Shown piece by piece: positions 35,689-44,257 of a stretch of 64,000 nucleotides of DNA. Each line of letters opens with the position of its first letter. Position 1 is the first letter of the stretch. The stretch covers positions 62,001 to 126,000 of the forward strand of contig NZ_PZJT01000010.1 of NCBI RefSeq assembly GCF_003206135.1, in the 5' to 3' direction. The translations under genes were made by a program, and so were the position numbers. The notes beneath the pieces were generated by a model. It searched no databases. It was given only the letters and a program-made list of their open reading frames with translations, and was not told the DNA's origin. This DNA comes from Salinicola salarius (GTDB lineage: Bacteria > Pseudomonadota > Gammaproteobacteria > Pseudomonadales > Halomonadaceae).

Positions 35689-36675
35689 CTATTCGAAGCC
35701 CACCACCTCGTGCGGCACGTAGGGGGCTTCCAGCGCTTCGATTTCATCCGCCGTCAGCGTGATCTCCAGCGCGCCCAGCGCCTGGTCCAGATGATGCGAT
35801 TTGCTGGCGCCGATGATCGGCGCGGTGATGCCCGGCTTCTGCAGCACCCAGGCCAGCGCGATCTGGGCGGGAGAGACGTTGCGTGACTGGGCGACCTGTT
35901 GCAGCGCTTCGATCACAGGCGCGTCCCGCTCGAGCCCCAGCTTCCAGTTGCGCATCTGCTCGTCGCTCTTGGCACGCGTGGTACTGCCTTCGCTGCCCAC
36001 CGGCTTGCTGCCGGCGAGAATGCCGCGGGCCAGCGGGCTCCAGGGAATGACGCCCACGCCCTGATCCAGACACTGCGGGATCATCTCGCGCTCTTCCTCG
36101 CGATAGATCAGATTGACCATCGGCTGCATGGTCGCGAATTTCGTCCAGCCGTTGCGTTCGGCGACATGCTGGGCCTTGGCGAACTGCCAGGCATGCATGC
36201 TGGAAGCGCCGATATAGCGCGCCTTGCCCGCCTTGACGACCTCGTGGAGCGCTTCCATGGTCTCTTCGATCGGCGTGTCGTAATCCCAGCGATGGGTCTG
36301 GTAGAGATCGACGTAATCCATCCCCAGGCGCTCGAGCGAGGCATCGATGGCGTGGTGAATGTGCTTGCGCGACAGCCCGCGCTCGTTGGGGGACTTGTTG
36401 CCGGTGGGGTTGTAGACCTTGGTCGCCAGCACGACCTCCTCCCGGCGCGCGAAATCCCTGAGCGCCTTGCCCACGACGCGCTCCGATTCGCCGTCGGAGT
36501 ACATGTCGGCGGTATCGAAGAAATTGATGCCGGCATCCAGCGCCTGCTGGATGAAAGGGCGGCTCTGGGCATCGTCCAGCACCCAGTCCCGCCACTGCGG
36601 CGTGCCGTAGGTCATGGTGCCGAGGCACAGCGGGGAAACCTTGAGGCCGGTACGGCCGAGACGACGGTAATTCAT
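35689..36675 (-). CDS. Aldo/keto reductase (AKR11/YghZ-like group)
   Basis: A 328-residue aldo/keto reductase. It has MNYRRLGRTGLKVSPLCLGT at the start, FFDTADMYSDGESE (Asp, Tyr), ATKVYNP (Lys), LYQTHRWD (His) and a C-terminal APIIGASKSHHLDQA cofactor segment. I chose ATG 36675 because GGGAGAA lies just upstream and the conserved fold begins there. Its promoter region of about 150 bases is shared with the divergent SMC operon, but no functional link is evident. Confidence 0.85.
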   Translation of the reverse strand: MNYRRLGRTGLKVSPLCLGTMTYGTPQWRDWVLDDAQSRPFIQQALDAGINFFDTADMYSDGESERVVGKALRDFARREEVVLATKVYNPTGNKSPNERGLSRKHIHHAIDASLERLGMDYVDLYQTHRWDYDTPIEETMEALHEVVKAGKARYIGASSMHAWQFAKAQHVAERNGWTKFATMQPMVNLIYREEEREMIPQCLDQGVGVIPWSPLARGILAGSKPVGSEGSTTRAKSDEQMRNWKLGLERDAPVIEALQQVAQSRNVSPAQIALAWVLQKPGITAPIIGASKSHHLDQALGALEITLTADEIEALEAPYVPHEVVGFE

Positions 36676-36824
36676 GAAATTCTCCCGATGACGCGTAAAT
36701 AAATAAAGGGCGTTCCTTACCATAGCATTCAATGACGGTATCGTTACCCGGATCGCCATGACCCGGCAGACCAACCTTGGCATAATGCGGCGCTTTCCCT
36801 CGTTGTTCCCCGTCTGGAGTCGAC

Positions 36825-38276
36825 ATGACCGCCTGGAACAAGCTGCTGGTCGCGACGACGCGGCTGCTGGATCTACATGACAGCGCCCACGAGCCGGGCT
36901 CGCCTTTCGTGCAGGTGACGCAGGAGCAGCGCCGCGGCCTGCGCGACGGCTACTGGCTCGACCTGGGCTGCCTGCTGCTGGACTATCTGCTGGAGGTGGA
37001 TTTCGCCACCAACAGCGCCTTCGTCACCCAACGCCGCTGTCTGGCCCACCTGCGCGGGGATTATCCCGACCTGCCCGCCGATGACCTGAGTTTCGTCATC
37101 AACCTGCTGGCGACGCCCAGCGAGATTCACTATCGCGAATGGCAGGCGAGCCGCGACGACAGGGAGGAATCCGATGACGACGACGCAGCGCCGGGCATGC
37201 GCGGCGGCCGCAGCACCAAGCGCACCGCGCTGATCGAGAAGCAGGGCCAGACCGGCCAGGTCAGGCTGACGCCCAGCGGCCGCCAGGCGGTCACCCTGGC
37301 GAGCCAGATCGAAGACCTGCTCTACTCCGAGTACGATGCCGCCAAGGTCGTCGCCGCGCTCTCCCGCGGGGACTACGCCCGCGTACCCGACATCACTCAG
37401 CAGATCCTGATGGCGATTCGCGCGCTGACCCAGGAGCTGCGGCGGGTGCGCGAGAACCCCACTCATGAAGGCAAGCTCGCCGCCCTGATGGACAACGAGC
37501 GCCACTATCACAACGCCCTGAGCACGATTCAGAGCACCTTGCTCAGCGCCCGCGCGCAGCTCGCCACGCCCGCCCTGATCGCCCAGTTCGACAGCTGGGC
37601 CGAGCGCCAGGAAGAGGAGTGGGACCTGCGGATGCTTTCCGGCGCCATCGGCCGTGTGCTGAATGCCATCGAAAACCTGTCGCGGCGGCTTTCCGAACTG
37701 TTGTCGGACATCGCCGAGGGCCGGATCCAGTCCATGGGCGTGATCGATTTCGCCGGGCTGGCGCACCGATTGCTGGTCTCGCCGCCGCCCCGGCGCCTGC
37801 AGGAAGCGGTCGTCGCGCGGATGATGCCGCTGGGAACGGAAGTGGTGATGCCTCGCGTCGAAACGCTGCTGCCGCTGGTCGAAACCCGCCGCGCCGAGCG
37901 CAGCGGGGCGGCGCTGGTCTTCGACGAGACGCGTGACAAGCCCAGCGCCGATCCGCTGCTGGCGCGCTACCTCAAGGCCCGTGGCCCGGCGCTGCGCCAG
38001 CGTCTGCGTCAGGCGCCGCTGTCGCTGCCCGACGCGCTCAGCGAAGGCTGGCACCACTTCGAGGTCGGGGCGGATTCGGCCAACGCCGAAACCCTGGATT
38101 GCCTGCCGCAACTGCTCAACACCTTCGTCGATACCCAACTGCTCGATACCCGGCTCAGCGTCGGGATCGACGAGACCCCCTTTTCGATCGATCTCCCCGA
38201 CGGTCGGCGCATCGAAGGCGCCGTCACGCCCTCGCTGCGTCTGCTCGAGACGACGACAGAAGAACAGGAAGTCTGA
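36825..38276 (+). CDS. Kleisin-like first subunit of a Wadjet/Mks SMC system (JetA/MksF-like)
   Basis: A 483-residue soluble protein, predicted largely helical. The N-terminal part (about 1-110) could form the winged-helix region of a kleisin. An acidic linker (about 115-130, REESDDDDAAP) is followed by RLTPSGRQAVTLASQIEDLL and a long helical central part, then a C-terminal section that could form a second winged helix. I assign it by position, size and predicted fold as the JetA/MksF-like kleisin that closes the ring of the 1668-residue SMC protein two genes downstream. Sequence-level family membership is not certain. CTGGAG precedes the ATG; jetB-like starts 3 bases after the stop. Confidence 0.65.
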   Translation: MTAWNKLLVATTRLLDLHDSAHEPGSPFVQVTQEQRRGLRDGYWLDLGCLLLDYLLEVDFATNSAFVTQRRCLAHLRGDYPDLPADDLSFVINLLATPSEIHYREWQASRDDREESDDDDAAPGMRGGRSTKRTALIEKQGQTGQVRLTPSGRQAVTLASQIEDLLYSEYDAAKVVAALSRGDYARVPDITQQILMAIRALTQELRRVRENPTHEGKLAALMDNERHYHNALSTIQSTLLSARAQLATPALIAQFDSWAERQEEEWDLRMLSGAIGRVLNAIENLSRRLSELLSDIAEGRIQSMGVIDFAGLAHRLLVSPPPRRLQEAVVARMMPLGTEVVMPRVETLLPLVETRRAERSGAALVFDETRDKPSADPLLARYLKARGPALRQRLRQAPLSLPDALSEGWHHFEVGADSANAETLDCLPQLLNTFVDTQLLDTRLSVGIDETPFSIDLPDGRRIEGAVTPSLRLLETTTEEQEV

Positions 38277-38279
38277 CAA

Positions 38280-39254
38280 ATGAACATGATGGAAATGGGC
38301 GAAGTCGTCGCGTATCTGTTGCGCTACCGCACTGCCGAACGCGTGCCCAGCGGCGGCCGCAAGCGCCGTGCGGCACGCGAAGGCCAGCTCTCCGAGCGCG
38401 ATGTCTGCGCGCTGATCGACGACGCCCAGGAGAACGAGCGCGAGGCGCTGCGGGACTTTCTCGCCGGGCAGGGGCTGCGTCTCAAGGCGTTCGAGTCCGG
38501 CGACTATCCCGGTATCGCACCGGGCTCGCGTTTCTTCGCGCTATTGCCCGATCCGGAGCTCGAGCAGCCGCCGCTCTACACCCGCGAGCCGGTGTTCGAG
38601 GCACTCAAGCTGCGCCAGGAGAGCCGCACCGAGCTGGCGCTGTGGTACCTGCAGCTGTGGCTTCTGCTGCATACGCTGATCTATACCCGCCTGAACCGCG
38701 CGCTGTCCGACGTCAGCCGCTACCAGGAGGCGACCTTCACGCCCCGCGAGCTGGTGGAACTGGTTCGCGATCAACTCGAGACGCTGCGGGGGCTGGGAGA
38801 TCGCGCGCCGGAGAACAGTCGCGTCCTGCTCGACGAGCGGGGTGAGGACATTCCCCGGCGGGTGAAGGCCTTCATCGATCTGCTGGCCCGTGCCGGCCAT
38901 CTCGATATGGTGCGCGAGGCCGGCGACGAGGATGTCTGGCAGCAGACGCTGCTCGGGGCGCTGGAAGCCGAACAGATCGGCGTGCACCACCTGACGCATC
39001 TGATAGAGCTGACCTCGGCCCAGGAGGACGCCGCTTCGATGCCTCGGGCCGACGTCGAGGACGAAGCGCCGGACGGCACGGAAGTCGACGAGGAGATCCT
39101 CGAAACGGCCATGCCGGCCGAGAACGAGGCGCACTCGGAAGCCGACCTGTTCGAGACGGATCGAGCCGACACCGATGCCGACGAGTCGGCCGGGGAATCG
39201 ACATCCGATGCCACGAGCCAATTCATGGACGAGCCTGGGGAGAATCGCCGGTGA
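38280..39254 (+). CDS. KITE-like second subunit of the SMC system (JetB/MksE-like)
   Basis: A 324-residue protein. Its first 250 residues are predicted helical with winged-helix character (FTPRELVELVRDQLETLRGL; IPRRVKAFIDLLARAGHLDM), as in DUF4194/MukE/MksE proteins. The last 75 residues are an acidic, Asp/Glu-rich disordered tail. KITE subunits dimerise and bind the kleisin. It sits 3 bases after the kleisin-like gene, with AGGAAG upstream, and overlaps the SMC gene by 4 bases (GTGA). The assignment rests on gene order and size more than on motif recognition. Confidence 0.65.
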   Translation: MNMMEMGEVVAYLLRYRTAERVPSGGRKRRAAREGQLSERDVCALIDDAQENEREALRDFLAGQGLRLKAFESGDYPGIAPGSRFFALLPDPELEQPPLYTREPVFEALKLRQESRTELALWYLQLWLLLHTLIYTRLNRALSDVSRYQEATFTPRELVELVRDQLETLRGLGDRAPENSRVLLDERGEDIPRRVKAFIDLLARAGHLDMVREAGDEDVWQQTLLGALEAEQIGVHHLTHLIELTSAQEDAASMPRADVEDEAPDGTEVDEEILETAMPAENEAHSEADLFETDRADTDADESAGESTSDATSQFMDEPGENRR

Positions 39255-42200
39255 GCGTCATCAACCGTATCGAAATCGCCAACCTTCTCAACAAGCACGG
39301 TGATATCGCCTCGCCCTGGGAAGCCAAGATGCGCCACCTGCTGCTCGACCTGCGCGGTCAGTCGAGCGCGGTGAGCATGGAGAACGGCTTCGGCAAGACC
39401 ACCATGGCCGAAGCGCTGATCGGCATGCTCTCGCGGGATCGGCAGTTGCTGACGCGCACCCGGCGCAAGTGCTCGCCGTCGAAGGTCAACGGAGAGGGTC
39501 GCAGCTGGACCCACCTGCGCGTCGAATTCCGCGCCCAGGGGGGTGATGCCCAGCAGGAAGACATGCTCGCGGCGGCCGGAGAAGAGGTCGCCGGCGAGAC
39601 CTTCGTCTTCGGCATGTACGGCTACAGCGATGGCAGCGGGCTTACGTTCTATCACTACCCGGGCAAGCTGGCCGACGTGCCGGTGCATCACATTACCCGC
39701 GACGGCAAGCTGGCGCTCTACGCCAATGCCGATTTCCAGAGCATGCTGCGCAATCATGGCGCCACACGAGCCCACAACCGCGAAGAGTGGCTGGAAGCGG
39801 TGGGCGCGCACATCTCCCGGCGCGAGCTGGCGCAGCTGGCGGCGTTCCAGAAGGAGGGCGGCGCCGACAAGAGTCAGATCTTCAACGCGATCAAGCCGCG
39901 TGCCGGCGAGAAGGCCGATCAGGCATTCTTTTACGAAGTGCTGGCACCGCAGATTCTCTCCGGCGCCACCCGCGGCGAGACCGATGAAGAAGAAGAGCTG
40001 ATCGAAGACGTCATCCTGCACTCGGGGACGCGCATCACCGAGCTGCGCCATCGCCTCGCCGAAGCCGAGAGCGATCAGCAGCGCGCCGACGAGAAGGTCG
40101 AACGGTTGGCATCGCTCGACCAGGAGGGCGAGGCGCTGCTCGAAGCGCGCAGCCAGCTCGTCATGCAGGATGCGGCACTACTGGAGGCCGAGCGTCTGCT
40201 GGGGAGCCAGGCGCTGGCGCCGCTGCCCGGCCTGCCGGGTCGTGGCGCTAACCGCGATGATAATGGTCGCGACAACAATGTTCGCAACGACAATGACCAC
40301 GACGAAACGAACAAGGAGATCACCGAGGCCGTGGCAGGCCTCGCCTGGGCGATCGGCGATACCGAGCGGCCGCGGGTTTCCACCTGGCTGCTGGCGAAGC
40401 TCTCGCACCAGGCGGAGCGCAGCGTGCGTCAGGCGCTTTCCGAACGCGGGGCGCGGGTCGACACCCATCGCCGGCTCGTTCATCTGCCGACGGCCGGCTG
40501 GATCGGCGGGCGCGATATCGGTCATGTCGCGTTCGATCAGGCGCGTGCCTGGCTCGCCGACAGCCATGCCTTCAACGACGACGCCGCGCGCTATCGGGCG
40601 CTCGGCTTGCTCGAGGATGCCGCCGAAGCGTTCGAAGGGCTGGACGGCAACCGCTTCCGGGAGGAGGTGATCGCCGACCGCGAGTATCGTCGGTCGCTGC
40701 GTCTCGATGCCGAACAGCTCGACGAGGAGATGGAGCGGCTGGAGCAGGAGCGCGAACAGCTCGAATCGCGCCAGCGCGACTTCATCGACAATCAGAGCGT
40801 CTATACCCAGGCGCTGGCCGAGGGTCTCTTCAGCGAGGCCGAGCTCGAATCACCTGAGACCACGCGTGAAGAGGCACAGTCGGCGCTCGCCGAAGCGCGC
40901 AAGGCGCACGCCGATCATCTCGGCCGGCTGGGCGAACTCAAGCAGCCGGCGCAGTGGCACGAGGCATTCGTTCGCGAACATCCCGACACGAACCCGGGCG
41001 AGCTGCTGGCGCTGAAGACCGAGCGGCAGGAGACGCTGGAAGCCCAGCTCGCCGAGTGGAACGACGAGTGGACCGCGCTCGACGAGCAGCGCAATTCGCT
41101 GCGGGAAACCCTGCAGGCCCGCCGCGAGCAGCGCCAGCGCCTGGAAGGCGAACTGGGGCCGCTGCAGGCCGGCCGCGAAGCCTGGCAGACGTTCGTAGAA
41201 GGCTGGCCGGATGCCTCCGCGATCGGCTTCTGGAGCGAGCGCAAGAACGTGCTGGCGGAACTCGAACAGACGCTGGCCCAGGCGCGGCGGGAGAGCGACG
41301 ATGCTGCCGCGCGGCTGGATCGGCTGACGCCGCTGGCGGATTCCAGCGAGCGCTACCGGCACTGGCATGGCGACGCCTCGCCGGTACATCTGCGCGATAC
41401 GCTCTATCGCCAGTCCCGCGAGTGTCAGGACCAGCTGCATCGCATCGCACAGGAGTCCGCCCAGTTCGCGGCGCTGGATCAAGCCTATCGCCAGTTCCGT
41501 GAACTCGGCGGTGACGCCGCTCCCCAGGCCTGGCTGAAGGATGCCAAGGCGCGTTATCCACGTCTGCTGCGCGAGGCCGAGACGCTGGCCGAGACGATCG
41601 AGGCCCGCGAGCGCTATTTGGAGAGCCTCAGCGGCGATCCGCTGGCGCGACAGGCGGCGGAAGCCCAGGCGCATCAACTGCTGGAGGCCCGCGAGATCGG
41701 CTTCCGCGCGCTGCACGAGGTGCTCTCCGGCGGCGACGCCGACGACGAACGGTGTCGCGAGTGGCTGGCGCAGGCCGCCGGCCAGTTGTTCGCGCCGGTA
41801 GTCGAGGGCATCGATGCGGCGCGGCAAGCCTCCCAGTGCCTGATCGATGCCGGCTGCGGCGTGCCGGTGCTGGAAACCGGACGCCTGCTGGCGCTTCTGG
41901 AGCGGGGCGAGCTGCCGCTGGGGGCGGTACAGGGCGTCGAGACGCTGGCGGTGAAGGCGGCGCTGGACCCGGCCTTTCTCACGGCGCTGCGTGAAGAGAC
42001 CCAGCAGCGGCTCGAGATCGATCGGCAACGCCAGCAGGCGCTGACGGAAGAGATATCCCGACTCGATCCTCACGGCGAGCGTTTCCGTCTGGCCCTGCAG
42101 GCGGCGGAAGCGCTGGAGCAAGAGGCCGAGTTGCGCCTGGCCGCGCTGGAAACGCAGCGCATGGAGACAGAAGCGGAGCAGGAGGCACTGACGCCTCGGC

Positions 42201-44257
42201 TGAGCGAAGCGGCGCTGAAATCGATCGATGATTACCAGCGATATCTGGAAGAGGGCGGCGAGCGGGCGCTGGACGAGGCCCGCGAGGCGCGCGAACTGGC
42301 CGTGGAAAGGCTCGAAACGCTGCAGCCGCAGCGTGAACAGGCGGCCCGCGAGCTCGAGACGCATGGCAGCAACTGGCTGGCGGCGGAACGCTTCGCCGAG
42401 GCCGGCGGGGTCGAGCGTCTGCGCGAAATCGATGCCAGCCTGGAGGCGTTGACCGAAGAGATCGCCGAGCTGGACGAGCGCGTCGCCGAGCTGACGCTGC
42501 GCAGCGAGGAGCTCGACGAGCGGCGCAGCCAATGCCGCGAGCAACTGAGCGGGCTGTTCGCCGACGGCGAGCGCGAGCGTCTGCGTCGTCTGGATCGGTT
42601 CGTTGCCGAGGGCGGCCCGGCATTCATGGATCAGGCCGAAGCGCGGGAAGCGGAGCTGACCGCGGCACTGGCTCAGGCCAGCCGGCGTGCCGATTTCGAT
42701 TTCGCCCGCATTCGCGCCTTCCTTCAGGTACGTGACGAAAAAGGCGGCAATCGCACCCTCGAGCGGGATATCGGCCGAGTGAAACAGTCGCTCAACGATA
42801 CGCGCGACAAGCGCAAGCGCAATACCCGCGAACAGAGCGAGATCGACTCGCGCCTCGCTCGCCACCAGCAGGCACTCAACGTGACCGATCAGTTGGCGGT
42901 GGCTTGGCTCGAAGTGCTGCGGCAGCTGCCGGAAGGCTGGTCCGAGCGCGCACTAGCCGACGCCAACGCCGGCTGGCCGTCCGATCACGCCGAGGCCGAG
43001 CGTCTCGACGCCGCCATGGCCGAATGGCGGCGCTGGCAGGTCGCACCGCTCGATGCTTTCAGCGAAGGGGCTGGTGAAAGTTCTGGTGAAGATTCCGGCG
43101 CAGATGCGAGCGTTCAGCCGTTCGAGCTGGAAGCGCTCGAAACCTGCCAGCAGACGCTGCTCGAAGGGCTCGGCAGTCTCAATCTGGGCGAACGGGCGCG
43201 CAACCGCGAACGCCAGGCGCGGGACGTGGCGGCCAGGGAAAAGGCGCTGGCGTCGTCGCTGGAAGCGGCCAGCGCCAGCCGGCTGTTCAACGAGTCCGAA
43301 CGCGCCCGGCTGGGGACGCTGGAAGGCGTCACGCCGGAAGCGCTGGAGTCGCTGCGCGGCCTCCATCGCCAGCTCGAAGGCCAGCTCAACGAGCATCGCA
43401 GCCGGGTGACGCGGCTGCATGCCTCCCGCGAGCAGATCGAGGATACGCTGGTCGAGCGTCTCAGCTCGATCATCATCGACGCCGCCGGCAACCTGGAGAT
43501 CCTGCGGCGGGTGGCTCGCCGCTCCCCCGATGGCGGTGCCTACTTCGAGGTCAAGGCGGATCTGATCGCCGACGAGTCGGTGCGTGAGCTGATCCACCAG
43601 TTGCTGGCCGACATCGATGCCCATCTCGCGGTGCAGCGCCGCCGGCTCGAGCAGGCGGGTGACGGCACACAGGCCAGGGGCGGTCGCGACGACGATCTGA
43701 CCCGCCAGATTCGCCGGCGCATCTATCGCGGCCTGTTCCGCGACGTCACCATTCGCATCAAGCACGACGCCATTCGTCCACACGGCCGCCTGTTCTCGCT
43801 CAACGAGGATATGTCGGAAGGCCAGCGCGAGGCCGTTTCGCTGATGTGGCTGGTGAAGCTCTCCGAGTTCGCCATCGAACGGGAGCTGCGCGAACTGCCG
43901 GGTAGCCACAAGCGTCGTGCCCGCGCCAGCCGCGAGAGCGTCATCCTGCTCGACGGCCTGTTCTCCAAGCTCTCGCATCGGCGCCTGATCCAGGACTCGC
44001 TGGAGTCGCTGCGCAATACCCGCGGACGCTTCCAGATGATCGGGCTGATCCACAACCCCAACTACGAGAATGACCCCAGCATCTTCCCCACCTACCTGGT
44101 CGGCAGCGTGATCGGTGGGCAACAGGGGCAGGGCGGTCACGTCATCGTGCGGGAAGGTCGGCAGGTCTCACCCGAGGAAACGGGGCGCGGCGAAGGCGAG
44201 GCGAGCCTGTTCGGGATTCATGTGACCCGGGCAAAGGAATCCGTTGATGAACCGTAA
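39251..44257 (+). CDS. Large SMC-like ATPase (JetC/MksB-like)
   Basis: A 1668-residue SMC/MukB-type ATPase. The N-terminal head has the Walker A variant MENGFGKTT (residues 43-51). Two long coiled-coil arms rich in Glu, Arg, Leu and Gln (about 260-850 and 950-1480) flank a less charged central region that could be the hinge. The C-terminal head has the ABC signature MSEGQREAVSLMW (from residue 1521) and a Walker B VILLDG (Asp1568). The residue after the Asp is Gly rather than the catalytic Glu. An Asn/Asp-rich low-complexity insert lies near residues 331-357 and a Gly/Ser/Glu/Asp one near 1272-1290. It is predicted to extrude DNA loops with the kleisin and KITE partners. The GTG start overlaps the jetB-like stop. 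Confidence 0.82.
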   Translation: MSVINRIEIANLLNKHGDIASPWEAKMRHLLLDLRGQSSAVSMENGFGKTTMAEALIGMLSRDRQLLTRTRRKCSPSKVNGEGRSWTHLRVEFRAQGGDAQQEDMLAAAGEEVAGETFVFGMYGYSDGSGLTFYHYPGKLADVPVHHITRDGKLALYANADFQSMLRNHGATRAHNREEWLEAVGAHISRRELAQLAAFQKEGGADKSQIFNAIKPRAGEKADQAFFYEVLAPQILSGATRGETDEEEELIEDVILHSGTRITELRHRLAEAESDQQRADEKVERLASLDQEGEALLEARSQLVMQDAALLEAERLLGSQALAPLPGLPGRGANRDDNGRDNNVRNDNDHDETNKEITEAVAGLAWAIGDTERPRVSTWLLAKLSHQAERSVRQALSERGARVDTHRRLVHLPTAGWIGGRDIGHVAFDQARAWLADSHAFNDDAARYRALGLLEDAAEAFEGLDGNRFREEVIADREYRRSLRLDAEQLDEEMERLEQEREQLESRQRDFIDNQSVYTQALAEGLFSEAELESPETTREEAQSALAEARKAHADHLGRLGELKQPAQWHEAFVREHPDTNPGELLALKTERQETLEAQLAEWNDEWTALDEQRNSLRETLQARREQRQRLEGELGPLQAGREAWQTFVEGWPDASAIGFWSERKNVLAELEQTLAQARRESDDAAARLDRLTPLADSSERYRHWHGDASPVHLRDTLYRQSRECQDQLHRIAQESAQFAALDQAYRQFRELGGDAAPQAWLKDAKARYPRLLREAETLAETIEARERYLESLSGDPLARQAAEAQAHQLLEAREIGFRALHEVLSGGDADDERCREWLAQAAGQLFAPVVEGIDAARQASQCLIDAGCGVPVLETGRLLALLERGELPLGAVQGVETLAVKAALDPAFLTALREETQQRLEIDRQRQQALTEEISRLDPHGERFRLALQAAEALEQEAELRLAALETQRMETEAEQEALTPRLSEAALKSIDDYQRYLEEGGERALDEAREARELAVERLETLQPQREQAARELETHGSNWLAAERFAEAGGVERLREIDASLEALTEEIAELDERVAELTLRSEELDERRSQCREQLSGLFADGERERLRRLDRFVAEGGPAFMDQAEAREAELTAALAQASRRADFDFARIRAFLQVRDEKGGNRTLERDIGRVKQSLNDTRDKRKRNTREQSEIDSRLARHQQALNVTDQLAVAWLEVLRQLPEGWSERALADANAGWPSDHAEAERLDAAMAEWRRWQVAPLDAFSEGAGESSGEDSGADASVQPFELEALETCQQTLLEGLGSLNLGERARNRERQARDVAAREKALASSLEAASASRLFNESERARLGTLEGVTPEALESLRGLHRQLEGQLNEHRSRVTRLHASREQIEDTLVERLSSIIIDAAGNLEILRRVARRSPDGGAYFEVKADLIADESVRELIHQLLADIDAHLAVQRRRLEQAGDGTQARGGRDDDLTRQIRRRIYRGLFRDVTIRIKHDAIRPHGRLFSLNEDMSEGQREAVSLMWLVKLSEFAIERELRELPGSHKRRARASRESVILLDGLFSKLSHRRLIQDSLESLRNTRGRFQMIGLIHNPNYENDPSIFPTYLVGSVIGGQQGQGGHVIVREGRQVSPEETGRGEGEASLFGIHVTRAKESVDEP

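Noticed and set aside
36760..36800. Sigma-54-like TTGGCATAATGCGG before the SMC operon
   Set aside because: The spacing between the GG and GC elements is too short for a -24/-12 promoter; it may instead include a -10-like CATAAT.
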